Source: Flavobacterium taihuense (lineage in GTDB: Bacteria; Bacteroidota; Bacteroidia; Flavobacteriales; Flavobacteriaceae). Taken from it: a stretch of 64,000 nucleotides of DNA. Location: contig NZ_JAHWYN010000006.1 of NCBI RefSeq assembly GCF_019351435.1, positions 1 to 64,000 of the forward strand, in the 5' to 3' direction. Positions 45,174-53,414 of the stretch are shown here, in pieces. The stretch's first letter is position 1; every line of letters begins with the position of its first letter. The notes under the pieces are model-generated. The model saw nothing but the letters and a program-made list of their open reading frames with translations, was not told the DNA's origin and did no database searches. Position numbers and translations under genes: made by a program.

Positions 45174-46376
45174 ATGAAATCAATGTCTATAAGTCCATTC
45201 ACAAAAGAACAATTACTGCCTCAAGAAGAAAAACTAGAAATAGCTAGACATAAAAGCCAACTCTTTATAGGGATTCCAAAAGAGACTAGTTTTCAAGAAC
45301 GACGCATTTGTCTTACACCAGATGCAGTGAATTCGCTTACCTATCAAGGACATAGAGTAATGATTGAAGCTGGAGCTGGAGTGAGTTCCAGTTATACCGA
45401 TAAAGAATATAGTGAAGCAGGTGCCGAAATCACTCAAGATACCAAGAAAGTTTTTAGTTGTCCAATGCTTTTAAAAGTGGAACCGCCAACTGTTGCCGAA
45501 ATAGAAATGATGCATACAAAAACAATTGTATTATCGGCAATTCAATTAAAGACTAGAAAAAAATCCTATTTTGAAGCCTTATCTCGAAAAAAAATAACAG
45601 CACTTGCCTTCGAATATTTGAAAGATGAGGACGGCTCCTACCCTGCTGTAAAATCATTGAGTGAAATTGCAGGGACAGCTTCCATATTGATCGCAGCCGA
45701 ATTGATGATTACTAATGAATTTGGAAAAGGCCTCTTATTCGGCAATATTACTGGAGTTCCGCCAACCGAAGTAGTAATTTTAGGTGCTGGAACTGCTGGA
45801 GAATTTGCAGCCAAAACGGCTATTGGACTTGGAGCCAGTGTGAAAGTTTTTGACAATTCAATTACCAAACTGCGTCGTTTACAGAACAATTTAAACCAAC
45901 GTATTTTCACTTCAACTATACAACAAAAATCATTACTTAAAGCACTAAGGCGTTGTGATGTTGCCATTGGTGCCATGCGAGGAATAGAACGTTGCCCTGT
46001 TATAGTAAGCGAAACCATGGTAGAGCACATGAAAAAAGGCGCCGTCATCGTTGATATTAGTATTGATACTGGAGGATGCTTTGAAACATCGGAAGTTACA
46101 ACTCACGAAAAACCAACTTTTATCAAGAGTAATGTTTTGCACTATTGTGTTCCTAATATTCCTTCCCGATATTCCAAAACGGCATCCCTCTCTATAAGTA
46201 ATATAATCACTCCCTATTTATTACAAATCGCAGAAGATGGCGGTATTGAAAGTGCAATCCGCTGCAATGCAGGCCTAAAAAACGGTGTTTATTTGTATCA
46301 TGGCATTCTTACCAACAAAGCCATTGGTGATTGGTTTGATTTACCGGATAACGACATTAATTTAATTGTTTTTTAA
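45174..46376 (+). CDS. ald: Alanine dehydrogenase
   Basis: This 400-residue NAD-dependent enzyme interconverts alanine and pyruvate plus ammonia. The AlaDh/PNT N-terminal domain is marked by GIPKETSFQERRICLTPDAV, and the NAD domain by VVILGAGTAGEFAAKTA. AKTAIGLGASVKVFD and IVDISIDTGGCFETS are also in place. The related transhydrogenase alpha subunit is an alternative, but there is no partner gene. It ends 36 bases before the next gene. Confidence 0.88.
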   Translation: MKSMSISPFTKEQLLPQEEKLEIARHKSQLFIGIPKETSFQERRICLTPDAVNSLTYQGHRVMIEAGAGVSSSYTDKEYSEAGAEITQDTKKVFSCPMLLKVEPPTVAEIEMMHTKTIVLSAIQLKTRKKSYFEALSRKKITALAFEYLKDEDGSYPAVKSLSEIAGTASILIAAELMITNEFGKGLLFGNITGVPPTEVVILGAGTAGEFAAKTAIGLGASVKVFDNSITKLRRLQNNLNQRIFTSTIQQKSLLKALRRCDVAIGAMRGIERCPVIVSETMVEHMKKGAVIVDISIDTGGCFETSEVTTHEKPTFIKSNVLHYCVPNIPSRYSKTASLSISNIITPYLLQIAEDGGIESAIRCNAGLKNGVYLYHGILTNKAIGDWFDLPDNDINLIVF

Positions 46377-46397
46377 CTAAACTTTCCCATACCTTTG
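46365..46397 (+). promoter_or_regulatory. Promoter of the 46413 gene
   Basis: TTG (46365-46367), a 22-base spacer and TACCTTTG (46390-46397) resemble the flavobacterial pattern. It overlaps the end of the alanine dehydrogenase gene. Confidence 0.5.
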
Positions 46398-46412
46398 CCG
46401 AAAAATTAAGAT

Positions 46413-46787
46413 ATGAATTTTATACAACGTTTTGCTTACTATCTGGTAGGTTTGATAATGGGTTTATTTGTGGTAGCAGCTATATTTAGCGGAAAAGACA
46501 CCCGTTGTAATTATTTTCCAAATGCCCGAGTTTTAAATGATTTAAGCACTAAACCTTTCTTTTATTCCGATAAAGCCTCCCTTATTTTATCCCAAAAATG
46601 GATAGACACTACCGATATTAAAAATACACTTAAACTGGGAGACGTCGATTTTGACCAAAGTAATGTTCCCTACAAAAAAGGAAAATTATATGTTATTGAA
46701 GGCAAAACAAGAAAAAATCAGCAAATCATAATCAAAGTGATTAATTACGAGAACAAAGCAGTCTTAGAAGACATTAATAAAAAATAA
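46413..46787 (+). CDS. Small membrane-anchored protein, possibly DUF4258
   Basis: This 124-residue protein has one N-terminal membrane helix (about 7-27) and a mature periplasmic region with CNYFPNARVLNDLSTKPF. A final strand-rich segment, KGKLYVIEGKTRKNQQI, resembles DUF4258. The function is unknown. It ends at the terminator at 46795-46823. Confidence 0.6.
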   Translation: MNFIQRFAYYLVGLIMGLFVVAAIFSGKDTRCNYFPNARVLNDLSTKPFFYSDKASLILSQKWIDTTDIKNTLKLGDVDFDQSNVPYKKGKLYVIEGKTRKNQQIIIKVINYENKAVLEDINKK

Positions 46788-46794
46788 GAACACC

Positions 46795-46823
46795 AAACTC
46801 TTCCTTTCGAAGAGTTTTTTTTT
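46795..46823 (+). terminator. Intrinsic terminator
   Basis: AAACTCTTC pairs with GAAGAGTTT around a CTTTC loop with a long T-run after it. Confidence 0.9.
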
Positions 46824-46836
46824 ATCCAAAAAATAG

Positions 46837-46937
46837 TCAGGAGCGAATCAATAGGCTTTATCAAGAAACATCGTTCCTTCTGTCCGCTATATTCTATCCC
46901 GTAAAAACGGGATAGAATGGCACTCCCATCAGGGCTA
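46837..46937 (-). repeat. Palindromic intergenic repeat, copy 3
   Basis: On the minus strand it begins TAGCCCTGATGGGAGTG, has a perfect ATTCTATCCCG / CGGGATAGAAT hairpin and ends ATAGCGGACAGAAGGAAC. A GCTCCTGA block follows about 30 bases later, so this copy appears to carry extra sequence between its last two conserved blocks. Confidence 0.75.
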
Positions 46938-46991
46938 AAGAGCGGTCATTGGGATTTTTTGGAGAATAACTCCAACAAAACTATAATCCAT

Positions 46992-47028
46992 AAAAAAAAC
47001 CATAACTCAAATCAATGAATTATGGTTT
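46992..47028 (-). terminator. Terminator of purC
   Basis: AAACCATAA pairs with TTATGGTTT across a 14-base loop, with a T-run on the minus strand. It lies just past the purC stop. Confidence 0.85.
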
Positions 47029-47061
47029 TATATTTATCGCTATTTAGCGATTTGACTCTAA

Positions 47062-48015
47062 TTATCTTTGTGCCAAATATGCCAAAACGTTTTTCTCAAT
47101 TCTTTCATTAATATTCGTGATGTCAGCTTTTACAAACTTTTCGCCAAGAATATTTTCATACAACTCAATATATCTATCAGAAACAGTTTCGATATATTCA
47201 TCAGTCATATTTGGAATTTGTTGTCCTTCCAAACCTTGGAATCCATTCTGGATCAACCAGCGTCTTACGAATTCTTTTGACAATTGTTTTTGTTCTTCCC
47301 CTTTATCTTGTCTTTCTTGATATCCTTCAGAATAGAAATAACGAGAAGAATCTGGAGTGTGAATTTCATCAATCAATACAATAACACCGTCTTTGGTTTT
47401 TCCAAATTCGTATTTTGTATCCACCAAAATCAAACCACGGCTGGCAGCAATCTCAGTTCCTCTTTGAAACAATGCACGAGTATATTTTTCTAACACCAAA
47501 TAATCTTCTTCGGTTACAATTCCTTTTTCAAGAATTGCTTCTCTTGAAATATCGGCATCATGTTCTCCATTATCCGCTTTCGTGGTTGGCGTAATAATTG
47601 GTTCTGGGAATTTGTCGTTTTCTTTTAAACCTTCAGCCATTGTCACTCCGCAAATTTGCCTTTTACCAAGAGCATATTCACGAGCAGCATGACCCGAAAG
47701 GTAACCGCGAATCACCATTTCCACTTTAAAAGGCTCACACAAATGCCCAACAGCAACACTTGGATCTGGAGTAGCAATTAACCAGTTTGGTACAATATCC
47801 TGAGTCAATTCCATAAATTTTGTAGCAATTTGATTCAAAATTTGTCCCTTGTATGGAATTCCTTTTGGCAAAACTACATCAAATGCAGATAGTCTGTCAG
47901 TAGCTATCATCACAAGTAAATCGTCATTGATATTATAAACTTCCCTTACTTTTCCGCGATACACTGATTTTTGATTCGGAAAATTAAAATTGGTTGTGGT
48001 AATTGTATTGCTCAT
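47062..48015 (-). CDS. purC: Phosphoribosylaminoimidazole-succinocarboxamide synthase
   Basis: This 317-residue ATP-dependent enzyme joins CAIR and aspartate in de novo purine synthesis. SAICAR synthetase motifs are seen: [42 protein letters not shown] and [15 protein letters not shown]. The length is that of the longer, yeast-like form. It is a single-gene unit with a clear promoter (48047-48077). Confidence 0.94.
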   Translation of the reverse strand: MSNTITTTNFNFPNQKSVYRGKVREVYNINDDLLVMIATDRLSAFDVVLPKGIPYKGQILNQIATKFMELTQDIVPNWLIATPDPSVAVGHLCEPFKVEMVIRGYLSGHAAREYALGKRQICGVTMAEGLKENDKFPEPIITPTTKADNGEHDADISREAILEKGIVTEEDYLVLEKYTRALFQRGTEIAASRGLILVDTKYEFGKTKDGVIVLIDEIHTPDSSRYFYSEGYQERQDKGEEQKQLSKEFVRRWLIQNGFQGLEGQQIPNMTDEYIETVSDRYIELYENILGEKFVKADITNINERIEKNVLAYLAQR

Positions 48016-48046
48016 TAGTAGTGTGTTGTTGTTATTTTTATGGATG

Positions 48047-48077
48047 CAAATTTAAAACTAATTAATAGAGAACGCAA
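48047..48077 (-). promoter_or_regulatory. purC promoter
   Basis: On the minus strand TTG (48075-48077), a 20-base spacer and TAAATTTG (48047-48054) match the flavobacterial consensus, about 32 bases before the purC start. Confidence 0.7.
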
Positions 48078-48092
48078 GGAAAACCAAAAGTT

Positions 48093-48668
48093 CTATTTAC
48101 AAGCCAAAAGTCCTTTCCCTGATATTTTAATAGAAGCTCTTAGTTCGCTTATTGTAGTCTCTTTTAATATTTTCAACTTTTGAATCGGAACAATATAAAT
48201 CTCGCTCCCATCAGAATTGGGTATGTTTACTACCGCATTTTCATCATCATTCTGTTCTATCAAAAAACCGGGTTGCCAATAATCCCCAAATTGTATTAAA
48301 GCGGGTAAGTCAGTCTCTATTTTGGGTTCATCCACTAATTGATTTTAGCTATTTCTTTATGCTTCTCATAACCTGGAATTACTTCTTTAAGTTTGGCATC
48401 TATACCATCGCTTATTCTTTGAAAAAAAGCCAATCGTAACAAATAGCCACATACATATACAAATGCAAGCAAAATGAGAGCTCCAATAAAATTGACCGCA
48501 TTCGGTCCCATTATTTTATCAAATCCAATCATTTTAGCAATTCCACCTCCAAACTTGGCAAAATAACCAAATACTTTTTTAATTAAAATTAATTAAGATA
48601 AAAACAGGTAATAAAAACAATATTCCCGAGATACAATTTTGCTTAACTCTTTCTAAATAACTGTTCAT
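48093..48668 (-). pseudogene. DUF502-like membrane protein gene broken by two frameshifts
   Basis: Three consecutive minus-strand frames together look like one protein of about 190 residues. Frame A (48668-48579) begins MNSYLERVKQ and includes GILFLLPVFILI. Frame B (open from 48592 to 48335) includes KVFGYFAKFGGGIAK, GPNAVNFIGALILLAF and IPGYEKHKEIAK. Frame C (48335-48093) has ALIQFGDYWQPGFLIEQ and GSEIYIVPIQKLKIL. The order and length suit a DUF502-type protein. The A-to-B shift lies in the AT-rich run at about 48580-48596, and the B-to-C shift near 48335-48345. Either a true pseudogene or sequencing errors would explain it. Confidence 0.7.
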
Positions 48669-48679
48669 AACAACATATA

Positions 48680-49504
48680 TTAAAATGAAACACTAAATCC
48701 TTCTAAAATTTCAGTTAAATATCTCGCTACACCATCTTCATTATTCGTTGAAATTACTTCTAGATGAGACAATTTACTTTTCAAATTTTCGGGTGCATTG
48801 CCCATTATCAATCCAATTCCAGCTGCATCTAACATCTTTTCATCATTAAAACCATCACCAAAAGAAATCGATTCCTCAAAAGAATAGCCTTCTTTTTCAA
48901 GAATCTTGGCAATCGCGACACTTTTATCCACCGATTTATCCATAAACTCTAAACAAATAGGCAAACTAAAAGCATGACTAAATACATCTGAATGGTCTTC
49001 AAGAATTTTGTCTCTCAAATCCACTAATTTCTGGTGGTCATCATGAGTAAAAAATATTTTTATAGCACTATAATCATCCAATACTGCAAAATCTACCACT
49101 TCGGGTGGGTACGCTAAATCTTTTTGAAAAGCATTTAGTTTTTTATTTGTTTTTGAAGTTTGCCAAACTTTCTCCTTGAATAAAACCGTTGTAATCTCTG
49201 GATCTATATCCAATGATAAAATAGATTTGACAGCATCTCCTTCTAAATTAAAAGAATATAAAAGTTCTTTTTCTGGCGAATGAATTCTTGCTCCGTTGGA
49301 AGTAACTAAATAGACTGGAAGTTCCAAACTGCTAATTATTGCCATAGCATCCATGTGATGACGACCTGTCGCCACAATAATTAGATAGTTTTGTTCATGC
49401 AGTTTTTGAAAAACAGATTTAGTATAGGCAGAAATGGTGTGGTCTGAGTTGAGCAATGTACCGTCTAAATCGCTTATTACTACTTTAATTTTTTGTTTCG
49501 ACAT
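48680..49504 (-). CDS. Cof-type HAD-superfamily phosphatase
   Basis: This 274-residue hydrolase has HAD motif I in ISDLDGTLL (Asp nucleophile), motif II near VATGRH, and motifs III/IV in SVAIAKILE and SFGDGFNDEKML. The cap is of the Cof/IIB type, which acts on sugar phosphates or flavin phosphates. The ATG at 49504 (MSKQKIK) is preferred; an upstream TTG in the same frame is less likely. The substrate is unknown. Confidence 0.88.
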   Translation of the reverse strand: MSKQKIKVVISDLDGTLLNSDHTISAYTKSVFQKLHEQNYLIIVATGRHHMDAMAIISSLELPVYLVTSNGARIHSPEKELLYSFNLEGDAVKSILSLDIDPEITTVLFKEKVWQTSKTNKKLNAFQKDLAYPPEVVDFAVLDDYSAIKIFFTHDDHQKLVDLRDKILEDHSDVFSHAFSLPICLEFMDKSVDKSVAIAKILEKEGYSFEESISFGDGFNDEKMLDAAGIGLIMGNAPENLKSKLSHLEVISTNNEDGVARYLTEILEGFSVSF

Positions 49505-49816
49505 TTTGTATTTCAATTTCTTCAGAAAAGTTATTTAAATTTAATCTCCAACAACACCTTGTTTTATAAATTAAGTAAAACAATTAAATTGCAAGTGGGT
49601 TCAATTTTAAGATATTCAAATTTATTGCATTTAAACAAGATACCCAAAAAGTTAAACGCTTATAAGACGCTTTTAACTTAATTATACCGATATGTTAACT
49701 TTAATTGGGAAATCAATTGCAGAGCTGATCATCTTTCTTTTTTTTACATAAAAAAAGGAGAAACGCCATAACTCGTTTTCTCCTTTTATAATTTTTATCA
49801 CTTTTAATTATTACAA
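49505..49816. other. Gene-free region between the HAD gene and phoH
   Basis: This is AT-rich sequence with an imperfect palindrome (AAGTTAAA near 49649 and TTTAACTT near 49678, centred on CTTATAAG) and the phoH terminator (49751-49788). No gene was recognised. Confidence 0.5.
49751..49788 (-). terminator. Terminator of phoH
   Basis: AAAAGGAGAAA pairs with TTTCTCCTTTT across a short loop, with a T-run on the minus strand, 29 bases past the phoH stop. Confidence 0.85.
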
Positions 49817-50770
49817 TTAATAATCATTATTTTCAATTTGTTTGTAAGCATCAATCACTTTTTTTACCAATCGATGGCGTACAATGTCTTTATCATCCAG
49901 ATATATAATACCAATTCCTTCAACATCTTTTAAAACTAATATCGCTTCTTTCAGTCCAGAAATAGTTCTTCGCGGCAAATCTACTTGACCAGGGTCACCA
50001 GTAATCATGAACTTGGCACTTTTCCCCATACGCGTCAAAAACATTTTCATTTGCGAATGTGTCGTATTTTGAGCTTCATCCAAAATTACAAAAGCATGAT
50101 CTAAAGTTCGTCCACGCATGAAAGCCAGAGGTGCAATTTGGATAATTCCCTTTAAGATATAATCTTCTAATTTTTCATTGGGCAACATATCTCGTAGCGC
50201 ATCATACAAGGGTTGCATGTATGGGTCTAGTTTCTCTTTCATATCACCAGGAAGAAAACCTAAATTTTCACCTGCCTCAACGGCTGGACGAGTCAAAATA
50301 ATTCGCTTAACTTGTTTTTCTTTCAAAGCTTTTACAGCCATAGCAACACCTGTATAGGTTTTCCCTGTCCCAGCTGGTCCGACAGCAAAGACCATGTCAT
50401 TTTTTTCCATTGTATCCACCAACAATTGTTGATTGGGCGTCATGGGTTTAATGATTTTTCCGCCTACACCATGAACCAAAATTTTGTCATGACCAAGAAC
50501 TTTGTTCTCCTCTCTGGAATCGCTTAGAATCACCCGTTCAATTACATTATCATCAATAGTATTGTATCGGGTGAAATGCAACATCAACCGCTGAAACCGC
50601 TTTTCAAATTCGTCAAGAACGTCTTTATCTCCAAATGCTTTTAGAGTTGTTCCTCTTGCGACAATTTTTAATTTTGGATAATATTTTTTGATTGACTCTA
50701 GGTGTGAGTCCTGAGTACCCCAAAAGTCTTTTGGAGCAATGTCGATGAGCTCGATGATTCTTTCGTTCAA
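49817..50770 (-). CDS. PhoH-family ATPase
   Basis: This 317-residue cytosolic ATPase has the Walker A motif VGPAGTGKTYTG, Walker B in AFVILDEAQNTT and the downstream ITGDPGQVDLP. An N-terminal small domain (residues 1-110) is of the usual PhoL type. Family members are linked to RNA metabolism and ribosome-related functions. It is a single-gene unit. Confidence 0.9.
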   Translation of the reverse strand: MNERIIELIDIAPKDFWGTQDSHLESIKKYYPKLKIVARGTTLKAFGDKDVLDEFEKRFQRLMLHFTRYNTIDDNVIERVILSDSREENKVLGHDKILVHGVGGKIIKPMTPNQQLLVDTMEKNDMVFAVGPAGTGKTYTGVAMAVKALKEKQVKRIILTRPAVEAGENLGFLPGDMKEKLDPYMQPLYDALRDMLPNEKLEDYILKGIIQIAPLAFMRGRTLDHAFVILDEAQNTTHSQMKMFLTRMGKSAKFMITGDPGQVDLPRRTISGLKEAILVLKDVEGIGIIYLDDKDIVRHRLVKKVIDAYKQIENNDY

Positions 50771-50914
50771 AATAAGAAGTTTTTAAGTTAATTAATTGAG
50801 TTAAATCAATCTACTATTTACGCTGCAACACTATATATCACAGTTTTTAATTTCTAAATCGGTAAATAACACTAAAAAACATCTTTCTAGAATTTGGGTC
50901 GTTCTAGTTCTAAA

Positions 50915-51187
50915 TTACACGTTAGCTTTTAATTTTTTCAACATAGATTCATTCAAGAAATCAGAAACTTTAATAGATAAAATTTCACAAAGATTGTCTT
51001 TAAAAAGTAAATCAATGTCAGTTTCCTTTATACCACTTACTACTACGGCTTCTATTTTTTCTTTTTCGATTTCGCCTGATTTACCTGAAAAATTCGATTT
51101 ATCTATTGTGGTATTTGACAAACCGTTCTGGCTAAAACAATGCAGGCTACAAAAGAAAAGAAATAAAATAACAATAAACTTAGGCAT
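50915..51187 (-). CDS. Small secreted hypothetical protein
   Basis: I recognise no family. This 90-residue protein has a signal peptide (about 1-19, ending near CFS). The mature part has charged, helical character with VVVSGIKETDIDLLFKDNL. It faces away from the SAM hydrolase gene with 129 bases between them. It could be a real small periplasmic protein or a fast-evolving ORF. Confidence 0.55.
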   Translation of the reverse strand: MPKFIVILFLFFCSLHCFSQNGLSNTTIDKSNFSGKSGEIEKEKIEAVVVSGIKETDIDLLFKDNLCEILSIKVSDFLNESMLKKLKANV

Positions 51188-51316
51188 AAATTTTTGTTTT
51201 TAATTCTAATTAAATTCTGTTCAAATAAATTATAAAATACTTTAGCTTTGCATTTCTCAAATTTAATAAAAAATTAGTTTCAGTCGCTACAAAACTCAAT
51301 AGTTATAAACAATTTT

Positions 51317-52147
51317 ATGTCAATAATTACCCTTACTACTGATTACGGCTTGAAAGACCACTTTGTAGGTGCGTTAAAAGGGAAATTATTATCTGAGTAT
51401 TCTGACGCTACAATTATTGATATCTCTCATTACATAGACCCATTTAACACTGTTGAAGCCAGTTACATCATTTCTGCTTCCTACAACAGTTTTCCAAAAG
51501 GGACCGTTCATATCATTGGAGTCGATTTAGAATCCAATAAAGAGAATCAACATGTTGTTATGCAATGGAACGATCATTTCTTTATTGCAGCCGATAATGG
51601 CATATTAAGCATGCTTTCTCAAAAAATTATTCCACAAAAAATAGTTGCGATAACCATTCATGACCGACTGCATACTGACGCTACCGATTTGGATGTTTTC
51701 GTAAAAGTGGCTTGCCATATTGCCAAAGGTGGTGTGTTAAGTGTCATAGGTAAAGAAATCAATAATCTAAAACAAGTAACCGACTTACAAGTAGTTTTAT
51801 CAGACGATGGAAGTCAGCTAAAAGGAAACGTGATTTACATCGATCATTTTGGAAATGTGGTCACCAACATTTCTAAAAAGCAATTTTTGGAATGCGCCAA
51901 AGGCAGAGATTATGAAGTTGTGTATAGAAACCAATCTATTAAAACCATTTTGCCTTATTATTCTGCCATAGCCAATTCGGATAAATATCCTATAAAATAT
52001 TATGAAGGTCAAAGACTGGCGATTTTCAACGAAGCAGGTTTTCTGGAAATTGCCTTATTTAGAAGTAATCCTTTAACCGTAGGTTCAGCTAGTACACTAT
52101 TGGGACTAAATTACAGAGATGTGATTACGATACGATTTAAGAACTAA
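51317..52147 (+). CDS. SAM hydrolase (adenosyl-chloride synthase/fluorinase-like, DUF62)
   Basis: This 276-residue protein belongs to the SAM hydroxide adenosyltransferase family, which cleaves S-adenosylmethionine with water to adenosine and methionine. The opening TLTTDYGLKDHFVGALKG, the VDLESNKENQHV segment, AADNGILSML and DHFGNVVTNI are typical. The related fluorinase carries an additional loop that I do not see. A 14-bp tandem array starts at its stop codon. Confidence 0.85.
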   Translation: MSIITLTTDYGLKDHFVGALKGKLLSEYSDATIIDISHYIDPFNTVEASYIISASYNSFPKGTVHIIGVDLESNKENQHVVMQWNDHFFIAADNGILSMLSQKIIPQKIVAITIHDRLHTDATDLDVFVKVACHIAKGGVLSVIGKEINNLKQVTDLQVVLSDDGSQLKGNVIYIDHFGNVVTNISKKQFLECAKGRDYEVVYRNQSIKTILPYYSAIANSDKYPIKYYEGQRLAIFNEAGFLEIALFRSNPLTVGSASTLLGLNYRDVITIRFKN

Positions 52148-52202
52148 GATAGCAGATTTAAGATAGCAGATTTAAGATAGCAGAATTAAGATAGCAGAAT
52201 TA
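52147..52202. repeat. 14-bp tandem repeat, four units
   Basis: The unit AGATAGCAGAWTTA occurs four times head to tail, beginning with the last base of the SAM hydrolase stop codon. Units 1-2 have ATTTA and units 3-4 AATTA. It is non-coding and may vary in copy number. Confidence 0.85.
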
Positions 52203-52306
52203 TGTAGAGAAGAGAATATAGATTTTAGAAAACAAGTTTTTTTTGCCATTGAAATTGATATTGCAATTGAATTTATTATTGCTTTTACGTTAAAAAAAAT
52301 ATAAAA

Positions 52307-52603
52307 ATGTTTGTACGAATAGTAAAACTGAGATTTCATGAGGAAAATATTCCTGCTTTTCTTGAAAACTTCGAATTAATGAAAGATAAAATACGAAATG
52401 CTCCCGGAAATCGTTTTTTGGAACTGTATCAGGATAAAGACAACAAAAGCATTTTCTTTACCTATAGCTATTGGGAAACCGAAGCAGATTTGGAAAACTA
52501 TCGAAATTCGGAGCTTTTTAATACCGTTTGGACATTTACCAAACAATTATTCAATGCAAAACCCGAGGCTTGGAGTGTCGATAAATTGGTAAGTTTACAG
52601 TAA
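52307..52603 (+). CDS. ABM-domain putative quinol monooxygenase
   Basis: This 98-residue protein has the antibiotic-biosynthesis-monooxygenase (ABM) fold, marked by MFVRIVKLRFHEENIPAF, FLELYQDKD and FTYSYWETEADLENYRNSE. Homologues are small dimeric proteins that act on quinones or haem, or have unknown activity. It stands alone upstream of gldF. Confidence 0.78.
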   Translation: MFVRIVKLRFHEENIPAFLENFELMKDKIRNAPGNRFLELYQDKDNKSIFFTYSYWETEADLENYRNSELFNTVWTFTKQLFNAKPEAWSVDKLVSLQ

Positions 52604-52642
52604 GCAGTTTTCAGACCGCAAATTCCAAGCTAAAAAACTTAG

Positions 52643-52650
52643 TATATTTG
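52643..52650 (+). promoter_or_regulatory. -7 element upstream of gldF
   Basis: TATATTTG lies 39 bases before gldF and matches TAnnTTTG. No TTG is found at the preferred spacing. Confidence 0.45.
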
Positions 52651-52688
52651 CACCTTTGTAATAAATAAACGATTAAACAAAAAAATAA

Positions 52689-53414
52689 ATGAAGTCAATC
52701 GTATTTCGCGAAATAAAATCCTTTTTTGGTTCACCAATCGGATATTTAGTAATTGCCCTTTTTTTAATTGGAAACGGTTTATTCCTTTGGGTTTTCGAAG
52801 GTGATTATAATATTTTGAATACCGGTTTTGCCGATTTAACTCCTTTTTTTACTTTGGCTCCGTGGATTTTAATCTTTTTGATTCCAGCTGTGACCATGCG
52901 CAGTTTCTCAGATGAGAAGAAACAAGGCACACTCGAATTATTGCTTACAAAACCCATTAGTCTTTGGGAAATCGTAAACGGAAAATTCTTGGGTGCCTTT
53001 CTGCTAATCGTAATGGCTATCATTCCTACTTTTATTTATGTGGAAGTGGTTTGGAATCTGGGTTCACCCGAAGGAAACCTTGACTTAGGAAGTACTTTAG
53101 GTTCGTATTTCGGTTTATTGTTTTTAATAGCCGCTTATTCTGCAATTGGGATTTTTACTTCATCTATTTCAGAAAATCAGATTGTATCCTTTATTATTGC
53201 TGTTTTTCTATGCTTCTTTTTCTATTTTGGATTTCAAGGACTGGCATCTGTTTTACCTAGTTTTTCTTCTTTTATTTCTTATTTCGGAATGCAAGATCAC
53301 TACAAGAGTATGAGCCGAGGCGTTATAGACACAAGAGACGTAATCTATTTTGTTAGCATTGCTGTTCTTTTCCTCTCTTTCACAGTCTTTAATTTAAAAT
53401 CTATTAAATCGTAA
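52689..53414 (+). CDS. gldF: Gliding motility ABC transporter permease GldF
   Basis: This 241-residue membrane protein with six helices is the ABC-2-type permease of the GldA-GldF-GldG transporter linked to flavobacterial gliding. Typical segments are FREIKSFFGSPIGYLV, the FSDEKKQGTLELLLTKP motif common to ABC-2 permeases, and a final helix. The stop overlaps the gldG start by one base (TAATG). gldA is not in this window. Confidence 0.92.
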   Translation: MKSIVFREIKSFFGSPIGYLVIALFLIGNGLFLWVFEGDYNILNTGFADLTPFFTLAPWILIFLIPAVTMRSFSDEKKQGTLELLLTKPISLWEIVNGKFLGAFLLIVMAIIPTFIYVEVVWNLGSPEGNLDLGSTLGSYFGLLFLIAAYSAIGIFTSSISENQIVSFIIAVFLCFFFYFGFQGLASVLPSFSSFISYFGMQDHYKSMSRGVIDTRDVIYFVSIAVLFLSFTVFNLKSIKS

